Shown here piece after piece: positions 9,897 to 19,157 of a stretch of DNA of 61,133 nt (position 1 is its first letter; the number at the start of each line of letters is the position of its first letter). The translations under genes and the position numbers were made by a program. A model generated the notes under the pieces. It had not been told where the DNA came from. It worked only from the letters and a program-made list of their open reading frames with translations, and ran no database searches. Where the stretch lies: the NCBI GenBank assembly GCA_945925985.1, contig CAMELV010000021.1, positions 1 through 61,133 of the forward strand, in the 5' to 3' direction. Source of the DNA: Comamonas sp. lk. GTDB lineage: Bacteria; Pseudomonadota; Gammaproteobacteria; Burkholderiales; Burkholderiaceae_C.

Positions 9897-10250
9897 ATGC
9901 CAATTTACGCTTATAAATGCGAGTCCTGCGGGTTCTCCAAGGACGTGCTGCAAAAAATGTCCGACGCACCGCTCTCGGATTGCCCGAGCTGTGGTGGCGG
10001 CAGCTTCAAAAAACAACTGACCGCAGCCGGTTTCCAGCTCAAGGGCTCGGGTTGGTACGCCACCGATTTCAAGGGCGGCAGCACCGCAGCACCAGCCAGC
10101 AAATCGGGTGGTGAGGGCGGTGGTGGTGGTGGTGGCGACGGTGGCGGCGGCGACAGCGCCAAACCTGCTGATACCGGCGGTAAAACTGAGACGGCTGCTG
10201 CTGCGCCGACCGCCGCGAGCGGCTGTGCTGCCTCTTGCGCTTGTCATTGA
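9897..10250 (+). CDS. FmdB-family zinc-ribbon regulatory protein
   Basis: 117 residues from ATG 9897. The FmdB start MPIYAYKCESCG with paired cysteines (C8, C11 and C29, C32) forms a small zinc ribbon. A long Gly-rich stretch and an Ala/Cys-rich end (GCAASCACH) follow. FmdB was named from a putative formamidase regulator, but most members have no tested function. A TATAAT hexamer at 9855-9860 could be a -10 box, without a convincing -35. Confidence 0.85.
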   Translation: MPIYAYKCESCGFSKDVLQKMSDAPLSDCPSCGGGSFKKQLTAAGFQLKGSGWYATDFKGGSTAAPASKSGGEGGGGGGGDGGGGDSAKPADTGGKTETAAAAPTAASGCAASCACH

Positions 10251-10280
10251 TCTTGTCAGCGACTTATCCCCGACCTCACT

Positions 10281-10922
10281 ATGCATGTCAAAAAATACCT
10301 GATTACCGGGCTGCTGGTCTGGTTTCCCCTGGCCATTACCTTCTGGGTGCTGCTTTGGCTGGTGAGCTTGCTCGACGGCATTTTTGGTGGCGTCCTGACC
10401 GGGTTGTCAGCAGTTACCCCCAACGCCACCGGCGTCCGGCTGGAGCAGTTGCGCCACATCCCTGGCCTGGGCGTTGTGCTGGTCTTCACTGCGCTACTTG
10501 TGACCGGCGCGCTGGTCTCCAATGTGGCGGGCCGCTGGTGGCTCAAGCAGCTGAACAAGCTGTTTACCAATATCCCGGTCTTCAAGACGGTTTACACCAG
10601 TGTCAAGAAGGTGTCGGACACTCTGTTCTCCAGCACCGGTAATGCCTTTCGCACTGCATTGCTGGTGCAGTACCCACGGGCTGGGTCTTGGACCATCGCG
10701 TTTCAGACCGGTTCGCCTAGGGGTGAAGTGGCGGAGCATCTGGGGCAGGATTTGGTCAGCGTTTATGTGCCGACCACACCCAACCCAACCAGCGGATTCT
10801 TCCTGATGGTGCCTCGCTCAGAGGTCATTGAGCTCAAGATGAGCGTCGATGAGGCGCTGACCTATGTGATTTCCATGGGGGTGGTGCCACCCTCTGGTGC
10901 GGCCAAAGCCGCTCCCCACTGA
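10281..10922 (+). CDS. DUF502 family inner-membrane protein
   Basis: 213 residues with two transmembrane helices near the N-terminus (about 7-29 ITGLLVWFPLAITFWVLLWL; about 65-87 VVLVFTALLVTGALVSNVAG) and the DUF502 middle (NIPVFKTVYTSVKKVSDTL; VPTTPNPTSGFFLMVP). Found next to aspS in many beta- and gammaproteobacteria; function unknown in bacteria (plant COV proteins share the domain). Starts 30 bp after fmdB. Confidence 0.88.
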   Translation: MHVKKYLITGLLVWFPLAITFWVLLWLVSLLDGIFGGVLTGLSAVTPNATGVRLEQLRHIPGLGVVLVFTALLVTGALVSNVAGRWWLKQLNKLFTNIPVFKTVYTSVKKVSDTLFSSTGNAFRTALLVQYPRAGSWTIAFQTGSPRGEVAEHLGQDLVSVYVPTTPNPTSGFFLMVPRSEVIELKMSVDEALTYVISMGVVPPSGAAKAAPH

Positions 10923-10937
10923 CCTTTATTGAAACCT

Positions 10938-10957
10938 GTCCCGGCGTTTTTCGGGAC
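10938..10957 (+). other. Small hairpin between DUF502 gene and aspS
   Basis: Perfect 6-bp stem GTCCCG / CGGGAC with an 8-base T-rich loop, 15 bp before the aspS start. No T-tract follows, so a terminator is unlikely; it may be a leader structure. Confidence 0.3.
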
Positions 10958-10971
10958 CTTGAAAGCTGTTT

Positions 10972-12786
10972 ATGGCCATGCGTTCCCATTATTGCGGTCT
11001 AGTGACCGAAGCTCTGCTGGGCCAGACTGTGACCCTGTGCGGATGGGTCAATCGTCGGCGCGACCATGGCGGCGTTATTTTTGTGGATGTGCGTGATCGC
11101 GAGGGTTATGTGCAGGTGGTCTGTGACCCCGATCGGCCCGACATGTTCGCCACCGCCGAGGTGCTGCGCAATGAATTTTGTATCCAGGTCAAGGGCCTGG
11201 TGAGGGCCCGGCCGACTGGCACCACCAACGATCAACTCAAGAGCGGAAACATTGAGGTGTTGTGCCATGAGCTCAAGGTGCTGAATCCATCGGTGACACC
11301 GCCGTTCCAATTGGACGACGTTAACTTGAGCGAAACCACCCGCCTGACGCACCGGGTGCTGGACCTGCGCCGCCCGTACATGCAAAACAACCTGATGCTG
11401 CGCTACCGGGTGGCCATGGAGGTGCGGAAGTTTCTGGACGCCCATGGTTTCGTGGACATCGAGACCCCGATGCTGGGCAAATCGACGCCTGAGGGCGCTC
11501 GCGACTACCTGGTGCCCAGCAGGGTGCACGATGGTCATTTCTTTGCTCTGCCGCAAAGCCCGCAGTTGTTCAAACAACTGCTGATGGTGGCGGGCTTTGA
11601 CCGCTACTACCAGATCACCAAGTGTTTTCGCGACGAAGATTTGCGCGCTGACCGCCAGCCTGAATTCACGCAGATTGACATTGAGACCTCGTTCCTGGCT
11701 GAGCAGGACATTCGCGATCTGTTCCAGGACATGATCAAGACGGTGTTTTTGAGCACGCTCAAGGTCGACCTGGGGGTGTTCCCGGTAATGACCTACGCTG
11801 AGGCGATGCACCAATACGGCTCGGACAAGCCGGATTTGCGGGTCAAACTGGCATTCGCCGAGCTCACCGATGTCATGGCCGATGTGGACTTCAAGGTCTT
11901 TGCCGGCGCAGCTACCATGAAGGATGGCCGCGTGGTGGGCCTGCGTATTCCTGGCGGCGCCCGTGAAACGGGCGGCCTCAGCCGCGGCGAGATCGACGCC
12001 TATACCGAGTTCGTCAAAATCTACGGTGCCAAGGGCTTGGCCTACATCAAGGTCAATGAGCGGGCGCGTGGTCGCGACGGGCTACAGAGCCCGATTGTAA
12101 AGAACCTGCACGACCGGGCCCTGGCGGCGGTGCTGGAGCGCACTGATGCGCAAGACGGCGACCTGATTTTCTTCGGCGCCGACAAAACCAAGGTAGTGAA
12201 CGACGCCATTGGCGCGCTTCGCGTCAAGATCGGGCACAGTGAGTTCGGCAAGAAAAACGGCCTGTTTGAGGCCGGTTGGCGCCCACTCTGGGTGGTGGAC
12301 TTCCCGATGTTCGAGTTTGACGAGGAAGCGCAGCGCTACACCGCGGTGCACCACCCCTTTACGGCACCCAAGGAGGGCCATGAGGATTGGATGGTCACCG
12401 CCCCCGACAAATGCATCTCCCAGGGCTACGATATGGTGCTTAACGGCTGGGAGATGGGTGGCGGCTCGGTGCGGATTCACCGTGCCGATGTGCAGCAAAA
12501 AGTTTTTGATGCGCTGAAGATCAGTCCGGAAGAGGCCCAGGACAAATTTGGCTTTTTGTTGGACGCCTTGCAATACGGTGCGCCGCCCCATGGCGGCATT
12601 GCGTTCGGCCTTGACCGCATCGTCACGCTGATGACTGGTGCCGAGTCGATCCGGGACGTGATCGCCTTCCCCAAGACCCAGCGGGCGCAGTGCCTTTTGA
12701 CGCAGGCGCCTGGCCTGGTGGACGAGAAGCAGCTGCGCGAACTGCACATCAAGTTGCGCAATACCGAGTTGGCAAAACCGGTTTGA
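10972..12786 (+). CDS. aspS: Aspartyl-tRNA synthetase
   Basis: 604 residues; ATG 10972 with a second ATG two codons later (MAMRSHYCG). Class II synthetase: N-terminal OB fold for anticodon binding ([23 protein letters not shown]), motif 2 ([19 protein letters not shown]), the bacterial GAD insertion (about 290-420), and motif 3 ([16 protein letters not shown]). It charges tRNA-Asp; many Burkholderiales make Asn-tRNA via this enzyme plus GatCAB, so it may be non-discriminating, which the sequence alone does not settle. Confidence 0.98.
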   Translation: MAMRSHYCGLVTEALLGQTVTLCGWVNRRRDHGGVIFVDVRDREGYVQVVCDPDRPDMFATAEVLRNEFCIQVKGLVRARPTGTTNDQLKSGNIEVLCHELKVLNPSVTPPFQLDDVNLSETTRLTHRVLDLRRPYMQNNLMLRYRVAMEVRKFLDAHGFVDIETPMLGKSTPEGARDYLVPSRVHDGHFFALPQSPQLFKQLLMVAGFDRYYQITKCFRDEDLRADRQPEFTQIDIETSFLAEQDIRDLFQDMIKTVFLSTLKVDLGVFPVMTYAEAMHQYGSDKPDLRVKLAFAELTDVMADVDFKVFAGAATMKDGRVVGLRIPGGARETGGLSRGEIDAYTEFVKIYGAKGLAYIKVNERARGRDGLQSPIVKNLHDRALAAVLERTDAQDGDLIFFGADKTKVVNDAIGALRVKIGHSEFGKKNGLFEAGWRPLWVVDFPMFEFDEEAQRYTAVHHPFTAPKEGHEDWMVTAPDKCISQGYDMVLNGWEMGGGSVRIHRADVQQKVFDALKISPEEAQDKFGFLLDALQYGAPPHGGIAFGLDRIVTLMTGAESIRDVIAFPKTQRAQCLLTQAPGLVDEKQLRELHIKLRNTELAKPV

Positions 12787-12820
12787 TCCAGCTTTTTGAC
12801 TGGGTGTAAGGCAGAATGAT

Positions 12821-12843
12821 GGGTCGCTCTTTGAGCGCCCTTT
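12821..12843 (+). terminator. Weak terminator-like hairpin after aspS
   Basis: GGG-(t)-CGCTC / TTT loop / GAGCG-CCC followed by only TTT. It sits 34 bp after aspS and a few bases before the nudB start, so it could also be a leader structure. Confidence 0.35.
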
Positions 12844-12846
12844 GTC

Positions 12847-13326
12847 ATGGCCCCAACCTTCAAGATTCCCCAATCGGTTCTGGTGGTGATTCACACCCCG
12901 GGGCTCGAGGTCTTGTTGATTCGCCGAGCCGACGCGACAGATTTTTGGCAGTCGGTCACGGGCAGCAAAGATGAACTTCATGAAAACTACGTGCAGACGG
13001 CGGTGCGCGAAGTGCTGGAGGAAACCGGTATCAACTGCGCGCCGGGGACTGAGTTGGCTGATGCGTTGCTGGACTGGCGCCTCGAAAACGTCTACGAAAT
13101 CTACCCCCGCTGGCGGCACCGTTATGCGCCGGGTGTGACCCACAACACCGAGCACCTGTTTGGCTTGCGCCTGCCTGAAACCAGAGCCGTACGCCTGAGC
13201 CCGCGCGAACACACGGCTGCGCAATGGTTGCCGTATCAGCAGGCGGCCAGCGCCTGTTTCTCGCCCTCTAATGCCGAGGCGATCCTGATGCTGCCCCGCT
13301 TTGCTGCCCCCGGAGCAAGCCTTTGA
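12847..13326 (+). CDS. nudB: Dihydroneopterin triphosphate diphosphatase (Nudix)
   Basis: 159 residues, the normal NudB length, in the aspS-nudB order seen widely. Opening FKIPQSVLVVIHTPGLEVLLIRR and the Nudix box (VTGSKDELHENY..AVREVLEETGI) identify it; the first glutamate sits one residue further from the Gly than in the textbook pattern G-x5-E. It removes pyrophosphate from dihydroneopterin triphosphate, the product of FolE, whose gene lies 2 kb downstream. The TGA stop overlaps the TTG start of the next gene. Confidence 0.9.
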   Translation: MAPTFKIPQSVLVVIHTPGLEVLLIRRADATDFWQSVTGSKDELHENYVQTAVREVLEETGINCAPGTELADALLDWRLENVYEIYPRWRHRYAPGVTHNTEHLFGLRLPETRAVRLSPREHTAAQWLPYQQAASACFSPSNAEAILMLPRFAAPGASL

Positions 13327-14057
13327 GGGTAATTCGGGTTGCCACCTACAACATCCACAAAGGCGTGCAAGGGCTCGGGCCCCGGCGCCGGTTGGAGATT
13401 CATAACCTCGGGCATGCGGTGGAGCAGTTGGACGCTGACATCGTGTGTCTGCAGGAGGTGCGTCGCGTGCACCGGCGCGAGCAGGCCTATTTCACCCAAT
13501 GGCCGGAGCTGCCGCAAGCCGACTTTCTGGCGCCGGAGGGCTACGAGGCGGTTTACCGAACCAACGCATACACCCGGCACGGCGAGCATGGCAATGCGAT
13601 GCTGACACGCTGGCCGGTGGTGTCGCACCAGCATGAAGACATGTCAGACCACCGCTTTGAGCAGCGTGGCCTGTTGCATGCCGAGATCGTGCTGCACGGT
13701 ACCTCGGTTCATGTCGTGGTCGTGCATCTTGGCCTGATTCGGGCCAGCCGGGTGCGCCAGGTGAGCCAGTTGCAGCAGTTCATTCGCCGTGAAATTCCGC
13801 CCCAGGCGCCCCTGATCGTGGCCGGGGACTTCAATGACTGGGGCAACCAGGTTCAGCGGGCTCTGGCACAGGCCAACTTGACCGCCTTCAGTGGCAAGGG
13901 GCAGGCCACCTTTCCCTCCCGCCTGCCACTGGTGCAGCTGGACTATGTGTATGCCCGAGGTCTGCTGCCTATGCCGGTGCATGTGCCGCGTGGCCGGATC
14001 TGGGGCCAAATGTCCGACCACTTGCCTTTGATTGCCGAGTTCGGCTTGCCCGACTGA
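13323..14057 (+). CDS. Endonuclease/exonuclease/phosphatase family protein (YbhP-like)
   Basis: 244 residues from a TTG start that overlaps the nudB stop. EEP signatures: RVATYNIHKGVQ, VCLQEVR, the NAMLTRWPV segment, VAGDFNDW and the catalytic SDHLPLIAEF. In E. coli the homologue YbhP is encoded beside clsB, and here too clsB follows by 12 bp. Substrate unknown; the fold hydrolyses phosphodiesters or phosphomonoesters. Confidence 0.88.
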   Translation: MRVIRVATYNIHKGVQGLGPRRRLEIHNLGHAVEQLDADIVCLQEVRRVHRREQAYFTQWPELPQADFLAPEGYEAVYRTNAYTRHGEHGNAMLTRWPVVSHQHEDMSDHRFEQRGLLHAEIVLHGTSVHVVVVHLGLIRASRVRQVSQLQQFIRREIPPQAPLIVAGDFNDWGNQVQRALAQANLTAFSGKGQATFPSRLPLVQLDYVYARGLLPMPVHVPRGRIWGQMSDHLPLIAEFGLPD

Positions 14058-14069
14058 GCGGACGCGTAA

Positions 14070-15287
14070 ATGGCGCAACCTCAGCTCGGGCACCAACTTC
14101 AGTTGCTTCAAGGGGCCCAAGACTTTTTTTCGGTGCTGATCGACGCGATCGACGCCAGTGTGCACGAAGTGCGAATGGAAACCTATATTTTCAACGTGGT
14201 GGGCAGCGGCGCCCTGGTGGCAGCTGCACTGGAACGGGCCGCTTTGCGTGGGGTGAAAGTTTTCCTTGTGATGGACGGCGTCGGTACCCCGACGCTGGAC
14301 CAGTCATGGCGCAGCCGGTTTCAGGCGGCGGGCGTGGCCTGGCAGATTTTTGCGCCGATGGGACGGTTTGGGTTGCTGATCCCCAGCAGCTGGCGGCGGC
14401 TTCACCGCAAGCTCTGCGTGGTGGACGGCCAAGCGGCTTTTTGCGGTGGGATCAATGTTCTGGACGACTACTTTGACCCCAACCATGGTGCGTTGAGCCT
14501 GCCCCGTCTCGATTTTGCGGTGCGGGTGACCGGGCCGTTGGTCCGGGAGGTGCATGCCGAGCTGGTGCAGTTTTGGTGGCGCCTGCAAGCGGTGCGAACG
14601 GCGCAGCAGGTTGACTTGCGTGCCACGTGGCAGGCGCTGCATCAGGCTGTGGCGTTGGCTCGGCCCAACCAACTGACCTTGCCCGCTGCAGCAGCGCCCG
14701 GTGCGGCGGAAGGGGCCCGTGCCGCTTTGGTGTTGCGCGATAACCTGCGCCATCGGGCTCAGATCGAGCGCGCCTACCGCAAGGCCATTGGCGAGGCGAC
14801 TCACGAAATCATCATCGCCAACGCCTACTTTTTGCCCGGTCGCAAGTTGCGCCACAGCCTGACCCACGCGGCCCAGCGCGGCGTACGCGTGCGCCTGTTG
14901 CTACAGGGCCGCTATGAGTATTTCATGCAGTACCACGCGGCTCGACCGGTCTATGGCGTCCTGTTGGCGGCGGGCGTGGAGATCCATGAGTATTCGGTCA
15001 GCTTTTTGCACGCCAAGGTGGCCGTGATTGACAGTCGCTGGGCCACCGTGGGTTCCTCCAACCTCGATCCCTTGAGCCTGCTGCTGGCGCGTGAGGCCAA
15101 TGTGGTGGTCGAAGACCCGGCCTTCGCCTGCGAATTGCGGGCCCTGCTGGAGCAGGCGATTGACCAGGGCGGCGTGCGCGTGGCGCCTAAAACCTATGCT
15201 GACAGGTCTTGGCGCCTGCGCCTGCTGGACCGCGTGGCCTTTGGCCTGATGCGGATGGCGCTCTTTCTAACCGGCAATCGCTATTAA
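14070..15287 (+). CDS. clsB: Cardiolipin synthase B (phospholipase D family)
   Basis: 405 residues with two HKD motifs: HRKLCVVDG.AAFCGGINVLDDYF (about residues 110-130) and HAKVAVIDSRWATVGSSNLDP (about 313-333). There is no N-terminal transmembrane pair, as expected of ClsB and unlike ClsA. It forms cardiolipin from two phospholipid molecules at the inner membrane. Its last codons and TAA stop fall within the palindromic head of a short repeat (15280-15326). Confidence 0.88.
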   Translation: MAQPQLGHQLQLLQGAQDFFSVLIDAIDASVHEVRMETYIFNVVGSGALVAAALERAALRGVKVFLVMDGVGTPTLDQSWRSRFQAAGVAWQIFAPMGRFGLLIPSSWRRLHRKLCVVDGQAAFCGGINVLDDYFDPNHGALSLPRLDFAVRVTGPLVREVHAELVQFWWRLQAVRTAQQVDLRATWQALHQAVALARPNQLTLPAAAAPGAAEGARAALVLRDNLRHRAQIERAYRKAIGEATHEIIIANAYFLPGRKLRHSLTHAAQRGVRVRLLLQGRYEYFMQYHAARPVYGVLLAAGVEIHEYSVSFLHAKVAVIDSRWATVGSSNLDPLSLLLAREANVVVEDPAFACELRALLEQAIDQGGVRVAPKTYADRSWRLRLLDRVAFGLMRMALFLTGNRY

Positions 15288-15326
15288 ATAGATAGCAAGT
15301 AATGACCGTCTGACAAGGGTTAGAGC
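15280..15326 (+). repeat. Short palindrome-tailed repeat, copy 1 (clsB stop)
   Basis: Head GCTAT-N7-ATAGC at 15280-15296, a 20-bp spacer ending ACAA, tail GGGTTAGAGC at 15317-15326. The clsB TAA stop (15285-15287) is inside the head. Same geometry as copies at 57606, 38973 and (reversed) 35634. Confidence 0.7.
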
Positions 15327-15365
15327 TAAGAAACCCTATTGTCTAAAGGCTGGTACCATTTGGCT

Positions 15366-16091
15366 ATGTTAATGTTAACCACCACCCGCATGAACCCAAC
15401 CGACGCCGATGAGGGAACGCCTGTTTCCGTCAAGATCCGGGAGCGGCTTCAGGCGGCACGCCGACGCTTTCATGCCAACGACAACATTGCCGATTTCATC
15501 GAGCCCGGTGAGCTTGAGCAGCTGCTCGACGAGGTGGAAATCAAGATGCAAGGGGTGCTCGGTAGCCTCGTTATTGACACAGAGAACGACCACAACACCG
15601 GACAAACGGCCCGCCGCGTGGCCAAGATGTACCTCAATGAGGTCTTCCGTGGGCGTTACGTCAAGAGCCCGACAGTCACCGAGTTCCCCAACGCGGAGCA
15701 TCTGAATGAGCTGATGATCGTCGGCCCGATCACAGTCCGCAGTGCTTGCAGCCACCATTTTTGCCCGGTCATCGGTAAAATTTGGATTGGCGTGTTGCCC
15801 AATGAGCACACCAATGTGATCGGCTTGTCCAAGTATGCACGGCTGGCCGAGTGGGTCATGGGCCGACCGCAGATCCAGGAAGAGGCCGTGGTGCAGTTGG
15901 CGGATCTGATCCAGCAAAAAACCCAGCCCGACGGCTTGGCCATCGTGATGGAGGCGACCCACTTCTGTATGGGCTGGCGCGGCGTCAAGGACGTCGACAG
16001 CAAGATGATCAATTCTGTGATGCGTGGCAGCTTTCTAAAAGATGCCAACCTGCGCCGGGAATTTCTGTCGCTTTTACCCAGGAAGAGCTGA
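15366..16091 (+). CDS. folE: GTP cyclohydrolase I
   Basis: Up to 241 residues from ATG 15366; ATG 15372 or 15390 are alternatives and the frame is open from TTG 15339. FolE motifs: LLDEVEIKMQGVL, DTENDHNTGQTARRVAKMY, the zinc/active-site stretch SACSHHFCPVIGKIWIGV, and ATHFCMGWRGVKD. It makes 7,8-dihydroneopterin triphosphate from GTP for folate. The BLUF gene starts 2 bp after its stop, so the two are very probably cotranscribed. Confidence 0.96.
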   Translation: MLMLTTTRMNPTDADEGTPVSVKIRERLQAARRRFHANDNIADFIEPGELEQLLDEVEIKMQGVLGSLVIDTENDHNTGQTARRVAKMYLNEVFRGRYVKSPTVTEFPNAEHLNELMIVGPITVRSACSHHFCPVIGKIWIGVLPNEHTNVIGLSKYARLAEWVMGRPQIQEEAVVQLADLIQQKTQPDGLAIVMEATHFCMGWRGVKDVDSKMINSVMRGSFLKDANLRREFLSLLPRKS

Positions 16092-16093
16092 TC

Positions 16094-16516
16094 ATGTTGG
16101 TCCGTTTACTTTATGCCAGTCGTGCCATTGATACCAGCCTGGAGGCGATCGAGACCATCCTGGCGCAATCGCGTTCGCATAACCCCGAATGCGGTATTAC
16201 CGGCATCCTTTGCTATGGGGGTGGTATTTTTCTGCAGGCGATCGAGGGTGGTCGCATGCCAGTGAGTGAGCTCTATGGGCACATCCAGCGCGATGGCCGA
16301 CACAAAGATGTCGTGCTCTTGCACTATGAAGAAATCTCTGAGCGGCGTTTTGGGGGTTGGACCATGGGGAAGGTCGACATGTCTCGCATCAACGCCTCGA
16401 TTTTGCTCAAATACGCGGAAAAACCGGAACTCGATCCCTACTCGGTGTCGGGCAAGGTGTCATTGGCGCTGCTGGAGGAACTGATGGCCACCGCCAGTAT
16501 CATTGGCCGCGCCTGA
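16094..16516 (+). CDS. BLUF-domain blue-light photoreceptor
   Basis: 140 residues: one BLUF domain plus a short helical end, with no fused output domain. Flavin-photocycle residues are all present: Tyr7 (RLLYASR), Asn30 (RSHNPECGITGIL), Gln48 (IFLQAIEG), Trp89 and Met91 (GGWTMG). BLUF proteins bind FAD and signal on blue light, usually by binding a partner. It is placed directly behind folE and overlaps the DUF429 gene by 14 bp; a GGDEF gene lies 1.7 kb away on the other strand. The partner is not evident from sequence. Confidence 0.93.
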   Translation: MLVRLLYASRAIDTSLEAIETILAQSRSHNPECGITGILCYGGGIFLQAIEGGRMPVSELYGHIQRDGRHKDVVLLHYEEISERRFGGWTMGKVDMSRINASILLKYAEKPELDPYSVSGKVSLALLEELMATASIIGRA

Positions 16517-17414
16517 GGCCTTGGGGCCTGGCAGTCCTGCGCTAACGGGTGCTGATGGGCAGCAGCCTGCTGCTCTGGTTGGCTGCGACTTTTCAAGCAG
16601 CCCCTCGCGCCAAAAACCGATTGTGATTGCCCGCGGCAGCCAGCAGGGCGGCCGGGTTCAACTGAGCGGGCTGGAGCGGTTGGAGTCACTCGATGCGTTC
16701 AGTGCGTGGCTACAGCAGCCACTGGCCTGGGTGGGCGGCTTCGACCTGCCCTTTGGTTTACCCCGTGAACTGGTGCAGGCGCTGGGCTGGCCTCTGCAGT
16801 GGGAGGCATGCATGCGCCATTACGCTAGCCTGACCCGACCAGAGATCCGCCAGCAGTTTGTTGCTTTTTGCGCGCAGCGCCCGGTTGGCGGCAAGTTTGC
16901 CCATCGCGCGACCGATCGGCCTGCCGGTTCAAGCCCTTCCATGAAATGGGTTAACCCACCGGTGGCCTACATGTTGCATGCCGGGGTGCCGCGCCTGTTG
17001 GCGGCCGGTGTTTGCCTGCCTGGCCTGCACCCGGGCGACCCGCTGGACCGATCAGCCGAGGGGCAGGCCCGGCGAGTCGCGCTGGAGGCCTACCCGGGTT
17101 TGCTGGCGCGCGAGTTGCTGGGCGCGCGCAGCTACAAGAGCGATGACCGGAGCAAACAGACGCCTGAGCGCCTGATTGCGCGCAAGGACCTCATTACCGG
17201 GTTGGAAAACGGCCGGACCCGCTTGGCCCTGCAGCTCAAACTGACACATGCGCAACGCGATGTGCTGGTGGACGACGCGAGCGGGGACGCATTGGACGCT
17301 GTTCTGTGCCTGATGCAGGCTGCCTGGGCTCAGGCTCGGCGGGATCAGGGGGACTTGGCGTACGGCCTGCCGGTGACGTTGGACCCGCTGGAGGGCTGGA
17401 TTATCAGCGCATGA
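16503..17414 (+). CDS. DUF429 family protein
   Basis: Up to 303 residues from TTG 16503; homology seems to start near LVGCDFSSSPS, so the true start may be later, though no ATG is available in that stretch. The family pattern (GCDFSSSPS.RKPIVIA; WVGGFDLPFG; YPGLLAREL; SYKSDDRSKQTPERLIARK; DALDAVLCLMQA) resembles RNase H-like fold proteins of unknown function. It overlaps the BLUF gene and its 3' end overlaps the convergent ParA-like gene by 11 bp. Confidence 0.75.
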   Translation: MAAPEALGPGSPALTGADGQQPAALVGCDFSSSPSRQKPIVIARGSQQGGRVQLSGLERLESLDAFSAWLQQPLAWVGGFDLPFGLPRELVQALGWPLQWEACMRHYASLTRPEIRQQFVAFCAQRPVGGKFAHRATDRPAGSSPSMKWVNPPVAYMLHAGVPRLLAAGVCLPGLHPGDPLDRSAEGQARRVALEAYPGLLARELLGARSYKSDDRSKQTPERLIARKDLITGLENGRTRLALQLKLTHAQRDVLVDDASGDALDAVLCLMQAAWAQARRDQGDLAYGLPVTLDPLEGWIISA

Positions 17415-18231
17415 TCGCTTCTTGCAACTTGGCCGCGAGCTGAGAAACGGCCAGCGCGGCAGGGCTGCCTGGCATGGACTGCATGAGCAACTGCCGACGC
17501 ATGATGGCCATTCGGACCTGCGGATCGGCGGGGATATCCCCCATGTGGATCAGGCGCAATTGCCGACCAGGCTCACTGGGTACAAAGCGGTCCAACACCT
17601 GTTGCAGCTGCGCCGTGATGGCACGGCCATCGCCCAGCCGTGCGGTCTGGTTGACCACCAGTCGAATGCTTTGGCGCTTTTGTTGGCCTGCCAGCACCTT
17701 GATGGTGGCGTAGGCATCGGTGAGCGATGTGGGTTCGGGGGTGGCCACGACCAGCACTTCAGAGGCCAGCGAGACGGCAAACAGCACGACATCCGAAATA
17801 CCTGCGCCGGTGTCGAGCAGCACGATGTCGTAGTGCGGCGTCAGACCATTCATGATACGAAGAAAGTCGTCGCGGACTTCGGTGCTCAGCCGAGAGTACT
17901 CGACCATGCCCGAGCCGGCTAAAAGTACAGAGAAGCCGCCGGGGGCGCGGACGATCGCGTCTTCGAGCTTGGCTTTGCCTGTGAACACATCGTGCAGCGT
18001 AAGTTTGGGGTAAAGATTGAGCACCACGTCCAGGTTGGCCAGCCCGAGGTCGGCGTCAAGCACCAGCACGCGGTTGCCTCGTTTGGCCAGGGCTGCCGCA
18101 AGATTGGCCGATACGAAGGTCTTGCCGACGCCGCCCTTGCCGCTGGTGATCGCCAGCACCTTGCCCACGGGCTTGGGGCGCGCCGGACTGGCCGCGGCCA
18201 GGTCTTTCGGAGGGTTCAGCACATCGGTCAT
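17404..18231 (-). CDS. FlhG/FleN-like MinD-ParA family ATPase
   Basis: 275 residues from ATG 18231 (a TTG two codons upstream also fits). Deviant Walker A SGKGGVGKTFVSANLA, Walker A' LVLDADLGLANLDVVL and the switch region DIVLLDTGAGISDVVLF mark the MinD/FlhG branch; the LANLDVVLNLYPKLTLHDVF segment is typical of FlhG-like proteins that set flagellar number. No flagellar gene is in the window. It is 16 bp downstream of the GGDEF gene, on the same strand. Confidence 0.85.
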   Translation of the reverse strand: MTDVLNPPKDLAAASPARPKPVGKVLAITSGKGGVGKTFVSANLAAALAKRGNRVLVLDADLGLANLDVVLNLYPKLTLHDVFTGKAKLEDAIVRAPGGFSVLLAGSGMVEYSRLSTEVRDDFLRIMNGLTPHYDIVLLDTGAGISDVVLFAVSLASEVLVVATPEPTSLTDAYATIKVLAGQQKRQSIRLVVNQTARLGDGRAITAQLQQVLDRFVPSEPGRQLRLIHMGDIPADPQVRMAIMRRQLLMQSMPGSPAALAVSQLAAKLQEAIMR

Positions 18232-18247
18232 CGTCAATTCACCTTAT

Positions 18248-19006
18248 TCATTGCGCGGCCCGTGGCGCTTGGCCCGGGGCATCGTTAGCCACACTGTCGA
18301 TCCAGGCGGCATCGCCCAGCGAGAGGTGCCCAAAAAGCAGACTTTTTTCTTCTGCACTGACCGATATTTCCTTTTGCGCGTCGATGCAAACTCGGTTGCG
18401 GCCCTCAGCCTTGGCGCGGTACAACTGCATGTCAGCCCGGCCTGTCCAGAGCGCTGTGGTGGAGCGAATCCACTCGGGCGCGAAAGCACCACCAATGCTG
18501 ACAGTCACCTGCAGCTCAATCCGGCTGACCAGCGGGATGCGCAGTGATTCGATTGCTTCGCGAATTCGATCTGCCACGATCAGGCCAAAGGCGACGTCGC
18601 AAGACGGCAGAATGACAGCGAATTCCTCGCCGCCGTAGCGCGCCACTGTGTCCATCGGGCGCACACAATCTGCCAAGCAATGGGCAATCACCTGCAGCAC
18701 CTGGTCGCCCGCCAGATGGCCATGGGTGTCATTGATTTTCTTGAAATGGTCGATGTCGAGCATGAGCAACAGCGCCGGCTCGCCAGAACGGGCGACCGCA
18801 TCGATTTCGCGGCCCAGCACATGACGAAAATGACGCCGGTTGGCCAGGCCGGTCAGGGGGTCTTTCAGGGACAACTCGCACAACTGGTCAATGACGCTCT
18901 GCAGAAAGGCTGAGGGTGATGTGCTGGCCTCTGGCAATCGGCTCGATGGATCGTGCCCCAGCAATGCGAGGGCGCCTTCCAACTGCAAATCAAGCAGATT
19001 GATCAT
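18248..19006 (-). CDS. Diguanylate cyclase (GGDEF domain)
   Basis: 252 residues: about 45 N-terminal residues without a recognised sensor, then a complete GGDEF domain (SLKDPLTGLANRRHF; MLDIDHFKKINDTHGHLAGD; ARYGGEEFAVILP). The GGEEF active site is intact, and an inhibitory RxxD site (RPMD) sits five residues before it, so product inhibition by c-di-GMP is expected. The end VCIDAQKEISVSAEEK is short. Paired in an operon with the FlhG-like ATPase, pointing to motility or surface attachment control. Confidence 0.93.
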   Translation of the reverse strand: MINLLDLQLEGALALLGHDPSSRLPEASTSPSAFLQSVIDQLCELSLKDPLTGLANRRHFRHVLGREIDAVARSGEPALLLMLDIDHFKKINDTHGHLAGDQVLQVIAHCLADCVRPMDTVARYGGEEFAVILPSCDVAFGLIVADRIREAIESLRIPLVSRIELQVTVSIGGAFAPEWIRSTTALWTGRADMQLYRAKAEGRNRVCIDAQKEISVSAEEKSLLFGHLSLGDAAWIDSVANDAPGQAPRAAQ

Positions 19007-19157
19007 GGGTTGTCACGTGAGTTGGAGCCGGTACGGGGCAATATCGGAGCGCAAAAGAGATAGGTCAAAATGAGTTTAACAGCATGAAATTGCCCCAAGC
19101 TCTGAAATTGGCAGCCGATGACGGCTCATCCTTGTCGGTAGTGGCGCAGTACCAGTT

